Assembly (NCBI RefSeq): GCF_003386285.1 | Contig: NZ_QPNC01000006.1 | Location: 62,001 to 126,000, forward strand | DNA length: 64,000 nt | Origin: Nocardiopsis sp. FIRDI 009 | Lineage (GTDB): Bacteria; Actinomycetota; Actinomycetes; Streptosporangiales; Streptosporangiaceae | Direction: 5' to 3' | Shown: positions 28,937 through 37,525 of the stretch, piece by piece | Position numbering within the stretch: position 1 is the first letter of the stretch | Layout of the letters: each line of letters starts with the position of its first letter | Translations under genes and position numbers: made by a program | Notes under the pieces: generated by a model | Database searches by the model: none | Told to the model about the DNA's origin: nothing | What the model saw: only the letters and a program-made list of their open reading frames with translations

Positions 28937-30148
28937 TCAGGCGCTCCCCCGCGCACGGTCGCGGGGGAGCCGCAGTTCGACCTCGGTGCCCTCACCGGGT
29001 TCGCTCACGACCCCGGCCGTCCCGCCGAGGTCGCGCATCCGGCCCAGAACCGACTGCGCGACGCCCAGTCGGCCCTCCCGGCGCGCCTCCTCGAGTCTGC
29101 CCGGCGCGATGCCGGGCCCCTCGTCCCGGACCGACACGGTCACCGCGTCGCCCTCGTCCTCCACCAGGACCCAGACGGGGGTGCCCTCGGGGCAGTGCAG
29201 CGCCACGTTGTCCAGGGCCGCCGCCACGGCCGCGGCGAGCTCCCGCGCCGCCCGGCTCGGCAGGAGGACCGGCGTGGCGGGCGCGGACACGGACACGTGC
29301 ACCGACTCCCCTCGGCGCACCAGGTCGCGCAGATCGAGCGTGCCGGCCCCGTCCGCACTCCCGGCCCCGGGGTTTCCGGCCGCGGCGGCGCCCACCGCAC
29401 CCCCGGCGGCCCCGTCGTCGACGAGCCCGTCGGTGAACAGGGAGCGCAGCCGCACCTCCTGCTCTCCGGCCATCCGACCCAGTTCGGCGGCCTCTCCCCC
29501 GGCTTCGGCGCCGCGCCTGCTCACCAGGGCCAGCACCTGGAGCACCGAGTCGTGCACGGAGCGGGCCAGCTGTTCGCGCTCGCGGATGCGCGCCTCCAGG
29601 GCCACCGCCCGGGCCAGGCGCTCCTCGGCGCGTTCGGCCACCTGTGCCATGTAGCCGACGGCCAGTCCGGTGAGCAGGAGCAGCACCACGCCCCGGACGG
29701 TCGCGTCGGTCACGGCGGCGCCCATGAGGACACGCAGGGTGATGTCGGCGAAGCCGTAGAGGAGGGCGACCGCGGCCGCGCCGCGGCGGCCCCGGATGAC
29801 GCTGGCCGACAGCGCGGCCCCGGCGAACCAGTAGCCGCTCAGCGGCGGGGCCTGGGTGAGGTAGTGGGCGGTGGCGGCCGGGGCCGTGGCGAAGAGGCAG
29901 GTGAAGGCCACGCCGAGGTCGGCGGCCAGGAGGCGCCGTGTACGCCGCGCGGGCCGGGCGTAGGCGCGGGTGGTCACCGCGGTCCACACGATCATGAGGG
30001 CGAGCACCGACCAGGCCACCCAGGGACGGCTCAGGTACGCGTGGTGCTGCACGACCAGGACGACGGAGTAGACGAGGGAGGCGGCGCGGAAGACGGCGAT
30101 CGCGCGCCAGAGGGGGACGTCGAAACCGCTCCTACGGGTGTCGGCCAT
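28937..30148 (-). CDS. Sensor histidine kinase, MacS-like
   Basis: This membrane sensor is 403 residues long. The N-terminal part (about 15-165) contains about five to six membrane segments. The dimerisation/phosphoacceptor motif is LARSVHDSVLQVLALV with His199, followed by an HATPase domain (ALDNVALHCPEG, VRDEGPGIAPG, GVVSEPGEGTEVELRLP). This matches the NarL-type kinase class that pairs with LuxR regulators. ATG 30148 follows AGAGGG. Likely partner: the regulator at 23487, as in S. coelicolor MacRS, although they are not adjacent here. The loop between H box and ATPase domain is Gly/Ala-rich and unusually long. Confidence 0.85.
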   Translation of the reverse strand: MADTRRSGFDVPLWRAIAVFRAASLVYSVVLVVQHHAYLSRPWVAWSVLALMIVWTAVTTRAYARPARRTRRLLAADLGVAFTCLFATAPAATAHYLTQAPPLSGYWFAGAALSASVIRGRRGAAAVALLYGFADITLRVLMGAAVTDATVRGVVLLLLTGLAVGYMAQVAERAEERLARAVALEARIREREQLARSVHDSVLQVLALVSRRGAEAGGEAAELGRMAGEQEVRLRSLFTDGLVDDGAAGGAVGAAAAGNPGAGSADGAGTLDLRDLVRRGESVHVSVSAPATPVLLPSRAARELAAAVAAALDNVALHCPEGTPVWVLVEDEGDAVTVSVRDEGPGIAPGRLEEARREGRLGVAQSVLGRMRDLGGTAGVVSEPGEGTEVELRLPRDRARGSA

Positions 30149-30437
30149 GCTCGACCCTCTCACTCTGAGCCGGTCCGTGCCGGCGGCCCCGCGAACGGGC
30201 TTCGGGGCCGTGGGACGGCACGAGCTGGCCGCGCGGGCGTAGCCGGGTCCTGCCACCCCTGACGGGTGTGCCCGGTGTCCCGCGTGGGCCCGTGGTCCCG
30301 CGCGCCCTGGGGCGCGCCGTCCGATCGCCGCCGACGCGCGAAGCCACGGCGGCGAAGGAGCTGGGGGCGGCGGGACGGTTCGCTCGGACACGGCCGGAGG
30401 GTGACCGGCACGACGGGGAACAGCTCCCGACCAGGGT

Positions 30438-31298
30438 TCAGACCACCGCCCCGTCGTCGGGACCGTCGCCTCCGGGCCTGCTGTCGGTCATCCGCAGGAT
30501 GAGTACGACGAAGCTGACGAGGAAGGCGGCGATCGCCACGAACATCAGCCAGTTGGGCAGCGTGATCCCGGCGAAGGCGGCCCCGAAGAGCAGGGCCGGT
30601 CCGCCCAGGAGGCCGAACCAGGCGGCGATGCCCACACGGTCGCCCTGGAGCAGGGGCGGCGGGGGCGGGGGTTCGTAGTGGCCCTCGCGGTCGGCCTCGG
30701 CCCTGCGGCGCGCCTCCTCCTCGGCGGCCTCGCGGGCCAGCGCGTCACCGCGGTCGAACGGCGGCCCGTCCGCGAGCAGGTCGCCGAACGGTGGTTCGTC
30801 CCGCCCGTCGGGGACGCTCAGGTTCTCCGCGTCGGGCCAGGCGGCCCGGCGCCGGGCCGCGGCGGTGTCGCCCTCTCCCTCGTAGAACCGGGCGACCAGA
30901 TCGTCCCAGACCTCGTCCTCGTTCGGGGGCTCCGCGGGGGGCGCGTCGGGGTCGCCGTGGGCGGGCGGCCCCTCCAACAGGTCCCCGCCGCGCGGTGGGT
31001 CGGGGGTCTCGGCGGCGGGAACGGCGCCGCTCCGACCGCCGAGGTCGGGCAGCTCCGATCCCAGCACGCGCTCGGCCGCGGCGCGTTCCTCGGCGTCCAC
31101 GTACAGGTGGTCCGTGGGCGGGTCCTCGGTCTCTCCCCCGCCGCCCGGTTCGAGGACGTCCTCCTCCAGGGGCACGGCGTAGGCGGCGATACCGCTGCGA
31201 CGCAGCGCCTCCAGCATCCGGTCGGCGTGGGAGGGCGCGAGCAGGACCAGGGGGACGTAGGCATCGGCGAGCAGGCCGTTGCCCCGACGCTGTGTCAT
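30438..31298 (-). CDS. Conserved membrane-anchored protein with N-terminal DUF2007-like part
   Basis: I do not recognise a function. The 286-residue protein begins with a segment like the DUF2007 signal-transducing fold (VPLVLLAPSHADRMLEALRRSGIAAYAVPLE, then DHLYVDAEERAAAERVL). A long acidic, Pro-rich low-complexity region follows (about 90-225), then two hydrophobic segments near the C-terminus (AWFGLLGGPALLFGAAFAGI and NWLMFVAIAAFLVSFVVLIL). ATG 31298 overlaps the esterase stop in ATGA and is preceded by GGAAGGAG, so both genes form one unit. Confidence 0.7.
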   Translation of the reverse strand: MTQRRGNGLLADAYVPLVLLAPSHADRMLEALRRSGIAAYAVPLEEDVLEPGGGGETEDPPTDHLYVDAEERAAAERVLGSELPDLGGRSGAVPAAETPDPPRGGDLLEGPPAHGDPDAPPAEPPNEDEVWDDLVARFYEGEGDTAAARRRAAWPDAENLSVPDGRDEPPFGDLLADGPPFDRGDALAREAAEEEARRRAEADREGHYEPPPPPPLLQGDRVGIAAWFGLLGGPALLFGAAFAGITLPNWLMFVAIAAFLVSFVVLILRMTDSRPGGDGPDDGAVV

Positions 31299-32092
31299 CG
31301 GACGGCTCCTTCCCCGCTTCTCCTCTGCTCTCGCACGAAGGCGAGGCTTCCGTCGAAGATCTCGGCGGCGTCGTGGTCGAGCGTCGCCACGTGGTAACTG
31401 TCGTGGAGCAGGTGGATCGTCAATGACGCGTTGACCGCCCTCCTGGCGAGCATACGCAGACTCCGCGGTCCGACGACATGGTCCTGGGTGCTCCGGTAGG
31501 CCAGGATCGGCGCTCGCAAAGCGGACATGCCCTCCTGAACCGTGCGCCACAGCTTCGGGAGTGTCGCGGCGGCGGCCGTGGGCGTGCGCGTGTATCCGCC
31601 CTCCCTCTCCCCCGGTTTGGCCACGTCGCTCGTCAGTCCCGGTGTGGAGGGCATGACCCGTCTGACCAGCCCGCGGAACGGAGCCACGATCGGGAGCCGG
31701 AGATCCTCCACCACGAGGGAGGGGTTGACGAGCACCGCGCCGCGCACGAGGTCGGGATGTTCCTGGGCCAGGCGCAGGGTCAGGGCGCCGCCCATCGAGA
31801 GCCCCATGACGAACACCTCCTCGCACCGCGCCGCCAGGTCCAGGAGCGCCCGTTCGACGGCGGCGTACCAGTCGTCGCTGGTGGTGAGGTTCATGTCCTG
31901 CCAGGTGGTGCCGTGACCCGGCAGCAGCGGAACCTCCACACTGTGCCCGGCGGCCGCCAGGTGCTCCGCCCAGGGCCGCATGGAGTAGGGCGACCCGGTG
32001 AAGCCGTGGCAGAGGAGGACACCGACCTCGGACCCCCGGTGGCTGTACGGTTCGGCGCCCGGCAGCAGGGGGGTGGCGGCGGTCGGTCTCAT
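31295..32092 (-). CDS. Alpha/beta hydrolase (carboxylesterase / monoacylglycerol lipase type)
   Basis: This is a serine esterase of 265 residues. GVLLCHGFTGSPYSMRPWAEHLA is the oxyanion-hole region, the nucleophile elbow is GLSMGG, and the acid and His lie in RSTQDHVVGPRS and HDSYHVATLDHD. This pattern is that of carboxylesterase Est30/lipase-like enzymes acting on short or medium acyl esters. ATG 32092 is used with GGAG about 8 nt before. It is translationally coupled to the following membrane protein gene and divergent from the acyltransferase gene. Confidence 0.88.
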   Translation of the reverse strand: MRPTAATPLLPGAEPYSHRGSEVGVLLCHGFTGSPYSMRPWAEHLAAAGHSVEVPLLPGHGTTWQDMNLTTSDDWYAAVERALLDLAARCEEVFVMGLSMGGALTLRLAQEHPDLVRGAVLVNPSLVVEDLRLPIVAPFRGLVRRVMPSTPGLTSDVAKPGEREGGYTRTPTAAAATLPKLWRTVQEGMSALRAPILAYRSTQDHVVGPRSLRMLARRAVNASLTIHLLHDSYHVATLDHDAAEIFDGSLAFVREQRRSGEGAVR

Positions 32093-32559
32093 GGAGCGGC
32101 TCCAGGGGCTCGTGCGGTACGGGCGCGGGTGACGGCAGGCCCCCGGCTTCAGGCGTGAGGTTAGTCGTTCACCGTTCCGTTCGCCATCGAGGGTCCGCCC
32201 CGCCGTCCCGTGTCCTGGCGGACGCGCGCCGGGGTCCCGCCCGCGCACAGCCGTGGCGCCGTGTGTCGGCGCTGTTCGTCAGCGTGTTCACGGGCGGCGG
32301 GGGGTGCGGCCGGTTTCGTGTGGTTCGGCCGACACCGGCCGATCACGCGGGAACGGTATCCTTTACCGGGCCGGGCGTCGCCGTCCGTTTGGCGGCGCTT
32401 TGGCAGTTGCCCCCGTGCGATGGGAGGATGGCGCACGTCAGGTAACGCTCCTCCGCCCCCGTCGGGCGGAGGCGTTCGCGACCTTGTTGGCCGAGCGGGA
32501 CAGTGAGCCGTGGCAGACCCTGCCCAGGACTCCCCGCGTGTGCAGGGGTGATCTCAACG
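32093..32559. other. 467-bp divergent promoter region with leader hairpin
   Basis: No gene could be supported; short frames here have shadow-like composition. A -10 like TATCCT lies near 32357. A hairpin with stem CTCCGCCC/GGGCGGAG extended by AACGC/GCGTT (32444-32476) lies in the leader of the acyltransferase gene, about 85 bp before its start. Confidence 0.45.
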
Positions 32560-33411
32560 ATGTTCTACTGGGTGGTCAAGGCGATCCTGGGGCCGATCCT
32601 GGCCGTTCTGTGGCAGCCGCGGGCCGAGGGCGTGGAGAACGTGCCGCGGCGGGGCGCGGCGATCATGGTGAGCAACCACCTGTCCTTCTCCGACCACTTC
32701 TTCGGGCCCCTGCCGCTGCCGCGCAAGATCACCTTCCTCGCCAAGTCCGAGTACTTCACCGGAACCGGGGTCAAGGGGCTGGTCAGCCGGGCGTTCTTCA
32801 CCGGCGTGGGTCAGATCCCGATCGACCGCTCCGGCGGAAAGGCCAGTGAGGCGGCGCTGCGCACGGGTCTGCGCGTGCTCAAGCGCGGCGACCTGCTGGG
32901 GATCTACCCCGAGGGCACCCGGTCCCCCGACGGCCGCCTCTACCGCGGCCGTACGGGTGTGGCGCGCCTGGCCCTGGAGGCCAAGGTGCCGGTGGTGCCG
33001 ATGGCGATGATCAACCTGGAGAAGATCATGCCGCCCGGCCGGACCATCCCGAAGCTGGGTGTGCGTCCCAAGGTGGTGTTCGGCGAGCCGCTGGACTTCT
33101 CCCGCTACCACGGGATGGAACGCGACCCCCGGGTGCTGCGCGCCGTCACCGACGAGATCATGTACGCGCTGATGTCGCTGTCCGGCCAGGAGTACGTGGA
33201 CCGGTACGCCCAGTCGGTCAAGGCGGAGCTGGAGGCCGAGGCCAAGGAGGCACGGCGCGAGCAGCACGCCGGTGACAAGGACCGCAGGCGCGCCGAGCGG
33301 GCCAAGCGCAAGGAGGAGCGCCGCGCCCGCAGGGAGCAGAAGCGGGCCGAGCGCAGGGCCGCCAAGGAGCGCGCGAAGAAGGGCGGGCAGTCCCCGGACT
33401 CCGAGGACTGA
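32560..33411 (+). CDS. 1-acylglycerol-3-phosphate acyltransferase family protein (PlsC-like)
   Basis: It likely transfers acyl groups in phospholipid synthesis at the membrane. The 283 residues contain the HX4D motif as NHLSFSD (His40, Asp45), the FTGVGQIPIDRSG region and YPEGTRS (115-120 region). From about residue 225 the protein ends in a highly charged Lys/Arg/Glu/Ala helix (EAKEARREQHAGDKDRRRAE...), not part of the catalytic fold. ATG 32560 begins at the hydrophobic MFYWVVKAILGPIL; an upstream GTG at 32548 is possible. M. tuberculosis has a related gene (Rv2182c) in the same neighbourhood. Confidence 0.88.
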   Translation: MFYWVVKAILGPILAVLWQPRAEGVENVPRRGAAIMVSNHLSFSDHFFGPLPLPRKITFLAKSEYFTGTGVKGLVSRAFFTGVGQIPIDRSGGKASEAALRTGLRVLKRGDLLGIYPEGTRSPDGRLYRGRTGVARLALEAKVPVVPMAMINLEKIMPPGRTIPKLGVRPKVVFGEPLDFSRYHGMERDPRVLRAVTDEIMYALMSLSGQEYVDRYAQSVKAELEAEAKEARREQHAGDKDRRRAERAKRKEERRARREQKRAERRAAKERAKKGGQSPDSED

Positions 33412-33428
33412 GACCCGCCCGCACACGA

Positions 33429-33464
33429 GGGGCGCGGCCGCGGTGATCACCGCGGCCGCGCCCC
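33429..33464. terminator. 36-bp perfect palindrome between convergent genes
   Basis: Bases 33429-33446 are fully complementary to 33447-33464, with centre TGATCA. It lies 17 bp after the acyltransferase stop and 123 bp before the glucokinase stop on the other strand, and should act as a bidirectional terminator. Confidence 0.8.
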
Positions 33465-33587
33465 GTTCGCTTCGGGCCCGCGCTTCGCCTCGGACCGTGT
33501 CCGGGCGCCCGGGAACCGGGGATTCCTCCTCCTCGGCGGCGCCGGGACGCAACTCTCTCGGGGAGCCGCCCCGGCCGGGGATCCGGG

Positions 33588-34535
33588 TCAGTGGCGGGCG
33601 AGGTCTCCGGCGCCGACGATCCCCGCCTCGCCGCCGAGCTCGGCCAGGCGCACCTCGGCCAGGCGGCGGTTGGGGCGCCCGGACACGTGGCGGGCGAACG
33701 AGGCGCGGACCGGGTCCAGCAGGATCGCCCCCGCGTCGGACACACCGCCGCCGAGGACGAAGCACTCCGGGTCGAGGATGGCGGCGAGGTCGGCCAGTCC
33801 CAGCCCCGCCCACTCGCCGACCGCGGCGAAGCACTCCAGGGCGGCCGCGTCGCCCTCCAGCGCGGCCTGGGCGACGATCGGTCCCTGGAGGCGCTCCACG
33901 CTCCCGTCGGCGAGTTTGAGCATGCGCTCCGCCTTCCGGGGGTCGGTACGGGCGCGGTCCTGGGCCTCGGCGACCAGGGCGCGTCCGCTGGCGTACTGCT
34001 CCCAGCAGCCGTGGTTGCCGCAGGGGCACCGCCGGCCGAAGGGCACCATCCGGTAGTGGCCCACCTCCGCGGCCACCCCGAAGCGGCCCCGGTACAGGGC
34101 GCCGTCCAGGACCAGGCCGCCGCCGATACCGGTGCCCAGGGTCACGCAGACGATGTGGCCGCTGCCGCGCCCCGCGCCGAAGCGGGCCTCGGCCCAGGCG
34201 GCGGCGTTGGCGTCGTTCTCGACCACGACGGGCAGCCCGACGCGCTCCTGAACGCGGTCCCGGAGGGGGTGGTCGCGCAGGCCGAGGTTGACGGCGACCT
34301 GGACCGTGGCGCGGTCCTCGTCGACGAACCCGGCCACCCCCACGCCGACCGCCCCGCAGTCCTCCTCGGGGCTCCGGTCCCGCAGTTCGCGGACGGCGCG
34401 GGCGACGACGTCGGCGAGGGCCTCGGGGTCATCGGCCGGGGTGGGGTACTTGACCTTGTCCAGGATCTTCCCGTCGAGGTCGACGACCCCGGCGGCGACC
34501 TTGGTCCCACCGATGTCTACGCCGATGGTGAGCAT
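33588..34535 (-). CDS. glk: ROK-family glucokinase
   Basis: It phosphorylates glucose. In actinomycetes this enzyme is also tied to carbon catabolite repression. The 315-residue protein has the ATP site VDIGGTKVAAG, catalytic Asp108 in VENDANAAAW, TLGTGIGGG, and the ROK zinc motif CPCGNHGCWEQ (Cys170, Cys172, Cys177). ATG 34535 starts at MLTIGVDIGG and follows GGAGGAG. The upstream 94 bp are AT-rich, with a possible promoter TTGTAC-N17-TGTCAT on the minus strand. Confidence 0.95.
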   Translation of the reverse strand: MLTIGVDIGGTKVAAGVVDLDGKILDKVKYPTPADDPEALADVVARAVRELRDRSPEEDCGAVGVGVAGFVDEDRATVQVAVNLGLRDHPLRDRVQERVGLPVVVENDANAAAWAEARFGAGRGSGHIVCVTLGTGIGGGLVLDGALYRGRFGVAAEVGHYRMVPFGRRCPCGNHGCWEQYASGRALVAEAQDRARTDPRKAERMLKLADGSVERLQGPIVAQAALEGDAAALECFAAVGEWAGLGLADLAAILDPECFVLGGGVSDAGAILLDPVRASFARHVSGRPNRRLAEVRLAELGGEAGIVGAGDLARH

Positions 34536-34677
34536 GGGGGCGACTCCTCCGTACTTACGCCCGAACTCTGACATAAGTAACAAGGTTCATGACAGAGATC
34601 TTGCAAATGGGGTACAAACCATTCGATTAAACCAGCCCGCAACCCCTGGGAACACCCCTTCGGCGAAACCCGTGGAT

Positions 34678-35109
34678 CTAGCCCGCTCCGCCCCCTGTGA
34701 CCTGCTTGTCCGTACCAGACGTGGCGGATCCGCCACGTTCCGACCCCGGAGCGTCGTTACGGGTCTGCTCCAGGGAGCGCTCGACCACGTCCCAGGTGCG
34801 CCCGAGCGCGTCGGCCACGACCAGCCCCGCCCGACCCAGGTGCCCGGCGAGCTCCGGCGCGCTCGTGCGCACGATGTCGAGGACCTCGCTGAGCGGTCGG
34901 CGCTCCGACTCCGTCTCCAGCCGGATCGCCTCCGACCACACGTCCTCCCTGGCGGGCGGCGCGGTGACCGCGCTGACCCCGCGCCGAACTCCGGCCGCCA
35001 GCAGCTTGCGTTGGAGGCCGTCGACCAGCCGCAGCGCGTCGTCGACGAGGTCGGGCGCGGGCGCGCGGCCGTCGGAAGCCCCCTCGCCCCGACCGTTGTT
35101 CTCCGTCAT
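34678..35109 (-). CDS. Conserved actinobacterial protein, possibly DUF5304
   Basis: The function is unknown. The 143-residue soluble protein is mostly helical and charged, with a conserved-looking core DLVDDALRLVDGLQRKLLAAG, then AGHLGRAGLVVADALGRTWDVVERSLEQ. Its ends are low complexity. ATG 35109 has a perfect AAGGAGG upstream. A protein of this size lies next to glucokinase in Streptomyces as I recall, which suggests DUF5304; I could not verify this. The downstream gene on the same strand is glk. Confidence 0.65.
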   Translation of the reverse strand: MTENNGRGEGASDGRAPAPDLVDDALRLVDGLQRKLLAAGVRRGVSAVTAPPAREDVWSEAIRLETESERRPLSEVLDIVRTSAPELAGHLGRAGLVVADALGRTWDVVERSLEQTRNDAPGSERGGSATSGTDKQVTGGGAG

Positions 35110-35413
35110 GTCAGACCTCCTTGGAACCGGCTTGCCGTCGGCTTCACGTTAACCGGGCCCGGAGCCGGCCCACAGGGCCCTGTGGGCCGAATCAGGGATG
35201 AACCAGGGGTGCCCCGGGGCCGCAGGCGCAGCCGGGCCTCCGGGCCGGAGAAAACGACATTTCACGCGCTCTTCACGTCGGGTGCACGAACACCACGCAG
35301 GCGATAGTGTCGCGTGCGCGGGAGGAGGAGTCGGGACGAACCGTCCGCCCCACGCGTCCACCCACGTCAGACACCGGGTTCGGTCACCGTTGGATACCGA
35401 ACGGCTCACCGTT

Positions 35414-35430
35414 CTACTCACGAGTAGCAT
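35414..35430 (+). promoter_or_regulatory. Palindromic operator at the acyl-CoA ligase promoter
   Basis: CTACTCACGAGTAG (35414-35427) is a 14-bp palindrome with a 2-bp centre, and it overlaps a -10 like TAGCAT (35425-35430). Two direct copies of TCACCGTT lie upstream (35384-35391 and 35406-35413). The arrangement suggests a TetR-type repressor site, perhaps acyl-CoA responsive. The gap 35110-35493 holds no gene. Confidence 0.55.
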
Positions 35431-35493
35431 GGTGTTGTTACGGTCGTCACGTCCCCGCACATCAAAACCCCGTACATGCCCAGGAGCCACAAC

Positions 35494-37299
35494 GTGCGCG
35501 AATACAGTTCTCCCGCGAAAGCTGAGATCTCCGACGACGCGCGACTGACCGACACGCTCTACGCGCGCGCGGCCAGCGAGCCCAACGCCGTCGCCGCCCG
35601 CCGACTGGAGTCCGGACAGTGGCGCGACGTCACCGTCGCCGAGCTGCACGGCGACATCACCGCGTACGCCAAGGCGCTGATCAACGCGGGAATCGAGCAC
35701 GGTGACCGGGTCGCCCTGATGTCGCGCACCCGCTACGAGTGGACGGTCGTCGACTACGCGATCTGGTCCGTCGGCGGCGTCACCGTCCCGATCTACGAGA
35801 CCTCCTCCGCCGAGCAGGTCGAGTGGATCCTCTCCAACTCCGGGGCCAAGGCCGCCTTCGTGGAGACCGACGCCCACGCCGAGCGGGTCGAGTCGGTCCG
35901 CGCGAACACCCCCGACCTGGGCAACGTGTGGCGGTTCGACGGCGAGGACCTCGCCTCCCTGCGCGCCAGCGGCGCCGAGGTCGACGACGAGACCCTCGAC
36001 AAGCGCCGCACCGCGGTCAAGGTCGACGACCTCGCCACCCTCATCTACACCTCCGGCACCACCGGCCGTCCCAAGGGCTGCAAGCTGACCCACCGGAACT
36101 TCCTCTTCATCGCGCACTCGGCACTGGAGGGCCCGGCCAAGCAGATCCTCCAGGACACGGACCGGTCGAACGCCTCCACCCTCCTCTTCCTGCCGCTGGC
36201 GCACGTGTTCGCGCGCTTCGTCCAGGTGATGGTGATCGAGGGCAAGGCGATCCTGGGCCACTTCTCGACAGCCGGCCCCGAGCTGATCGACCAGTTCTCC
36301 GTCTTCAAGCCCACCTTCATCCTCGCCGTCCCGCGCGTGTTCGAGAAGGTCTACACCAAGGCCGAGCAGAAGGCCACCGCCGAGGGCAAGGGGAAGATCT
36401 TCACCGCCGCCGCGAACACCGCGATCGACTACAGCAAGGCGCTCGCCACCGGCCAGGTGCCCTTCGGCCTCAAGCTCAAGCACGCCGTGTTCAAGAAGCT
36501 CGTCTACGGCAAGCTCATGGACCGCCTGGGCGGCCAGTGCGAGTACGCCGTCTCCGGCGGCTCGGCCCTCGGCGACCGTCTGGGCCACTTCTTCCGGGGC
36601 GCGGGCCTGACCATCATCGAGGGCTACGGCCTGACCGAGACCACGGCGCCCACCACGGTCAACAGCCCCGCCTTCAACAAGATCGGCACGGTCGGCCAGC
36701 CCCTGCCGGGCACCAGCGCGCGGATCGGCGAGGACGGCGAGATCCTCGTCAAGGGCGACCACATCATGGTCGGTTACTGGGACAACGAGAAGGCCACCAA
36801 GGAGGCCTTCACCGAGGACGGCTTCTACCACACCGGCGACCTCGGCACCCTCGACGACGACGGCTTCCTCAGCGTCACCGGCCGCAAGAAGGAGATCATC
36901 GTCACCGCGGGCGGCAAGAACGTCGCCCCCGCGGTCCTGGAGGACCGGATCCGGGCCCACGCCCTGGTCAGCCAGTGCATGGTCGTCGGCGACAACCGCA
37001 AGTTCATCGCCGCCCTGATCACGATCGACCCCGAGTCGTTCGAACAGTGGAAGTCCGACAAGGGCAAGACCGGTGAGATCGCCGACCTCACCGAGGACCC
37101 GGACCTCAACGCGGCCATCCAGGAGGCCGTGGACAACGCCAACAAGGCCGTGTCCAAGGCGGAGGCCATCAAGAAGTTCCGCATCCTGCCCAGCGACTTC
37201 ACCGAGGAGAGCGGCCAGCTCACCGCCTCCATGAAGGTCAAGCGGCACGTGGTGAGCAAGAACTGGAGCAAGGAGATCGACGAGATCTACAACGTGTGA
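35494..37299 (+). CDS. Long-chain fatty acid-CoA ligase (FadD15-like)
   Basis: It activates long-chain fatty acids to acyl-CoA via an acyl-adenylate. The 601-residue AMP-forming enzyme has the P-loop IYTSGTTGRPKGCKLTH (near residue 185), GYGLTETTAPTT, YHTGDLGTLDDDGFLSVTGRKKEII and a C-terminal lysine region GQLTASMKVKRHVV. The GTG at 35494 is chosen because AGGAGCC precedes it; an ATG six codons earlier has no such site. M. tuberculosis fadD15 (Rv2187) is in the same neighbourhood next to pimB'. A palindromic operator covers its -10 box and a palindromic terminator follows. Confidence 0.95.
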   Translation: MREYSSPAKAEISDDARLTDTLYARAASEPNAVAARRLESGQWRDVTVAELHGDITAYAKALINAGIEHGDRVALMSRTRYEWTVVDYAIWSVGGVTVPIYETSSAEQVEWILSNSGAKAAFVETDAHAERVESVRANTPDLGNVWRFDGEDLASLRASGAEVDDETLDKRRTAVKVDDLATLIYTSGTTGRPKGCKLTHRNFLFIAHSALEGPAKQILQDTDRSNASTLLFLPLAHVFARFVQVMVIEGKAILGHFSTAGPELIDQFSVFKPTFILAVPRVFEKVYTKAEQKATAEGKGKIFTAAANTAIDYSKALATGQVPFGLKLKHAVFKKLVYGKLMDRLGGQCEYAVSGGSALGDRLGHFFRGAGLTIIEGYGLTETTAPTTVNSPAFNKIGTVGQPLPGTSARIGEDGEILVKGDHIMVGYWDNEKATKEAFTEDGFYHTGDLGTLDDDGFLSVTGRKKEIIVTAGGKNVAPAVLEDRIRAHALVSQCMVVGDNRKFIAALITIDPESFEQWKSDKGKTGEIADLTEDPDLNAAIQEAVDNANKAVSKAEAIKKFRILPSDFTEESGQLTASMKVKRHVVSKNWSKEIDEIYNV

Positions 37300-37312
37300 C
37301 CCCTCCTCCTGA

Positions 37313-37354
37313 AGGAAGCCGGCCGTCCCCGCGCGCGGGGACGGCCGGCTTCCT
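37313..37354. terminator. 42-bp perfect palindrome after the acyl-CoA ligase gene
   Basis: Bases 37313-37333 are fully complementary to 37334-37354, beginning 13 bp after the stop codon. It is followed by CGTGGG, with no U tract. Confidence 0.8.
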
Positions 37355-37470
37355 CGTGGGTGCGGTCCCCTCCCCGGCGGCGTCGCGCCCACGTGCCTCC
37401 CCGCCCCGGTCCGGCCCGCTCCCCCGGTTCCGCCCGCCCGTGTGCCGCCGGGGACGCCCGGACACACGCG

Positions 37471-37504
37471 ACGGGCCCGGCCGCAGAAGCACGGCCGGGC
37501 CCGT
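37471..37504 (-). terminator. Terminator of the ctaE-qcrCAB operon
   Basis: A 13-bp stem (37471-37483 with 37492-37504) with an 8-nt loop lies 21 bp after the qcrB stop on the minus strand. Confidence 0.75.
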
Positions 37505-37525
37505 CACCATCGGGCACGCGCGTCG

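Noticed and set aside
32155-32445. 96-codon frame in the esterase-acyltransferase gap
   Set aside because: No ribosome-binding site, Arg-rich random composition, no known motif.
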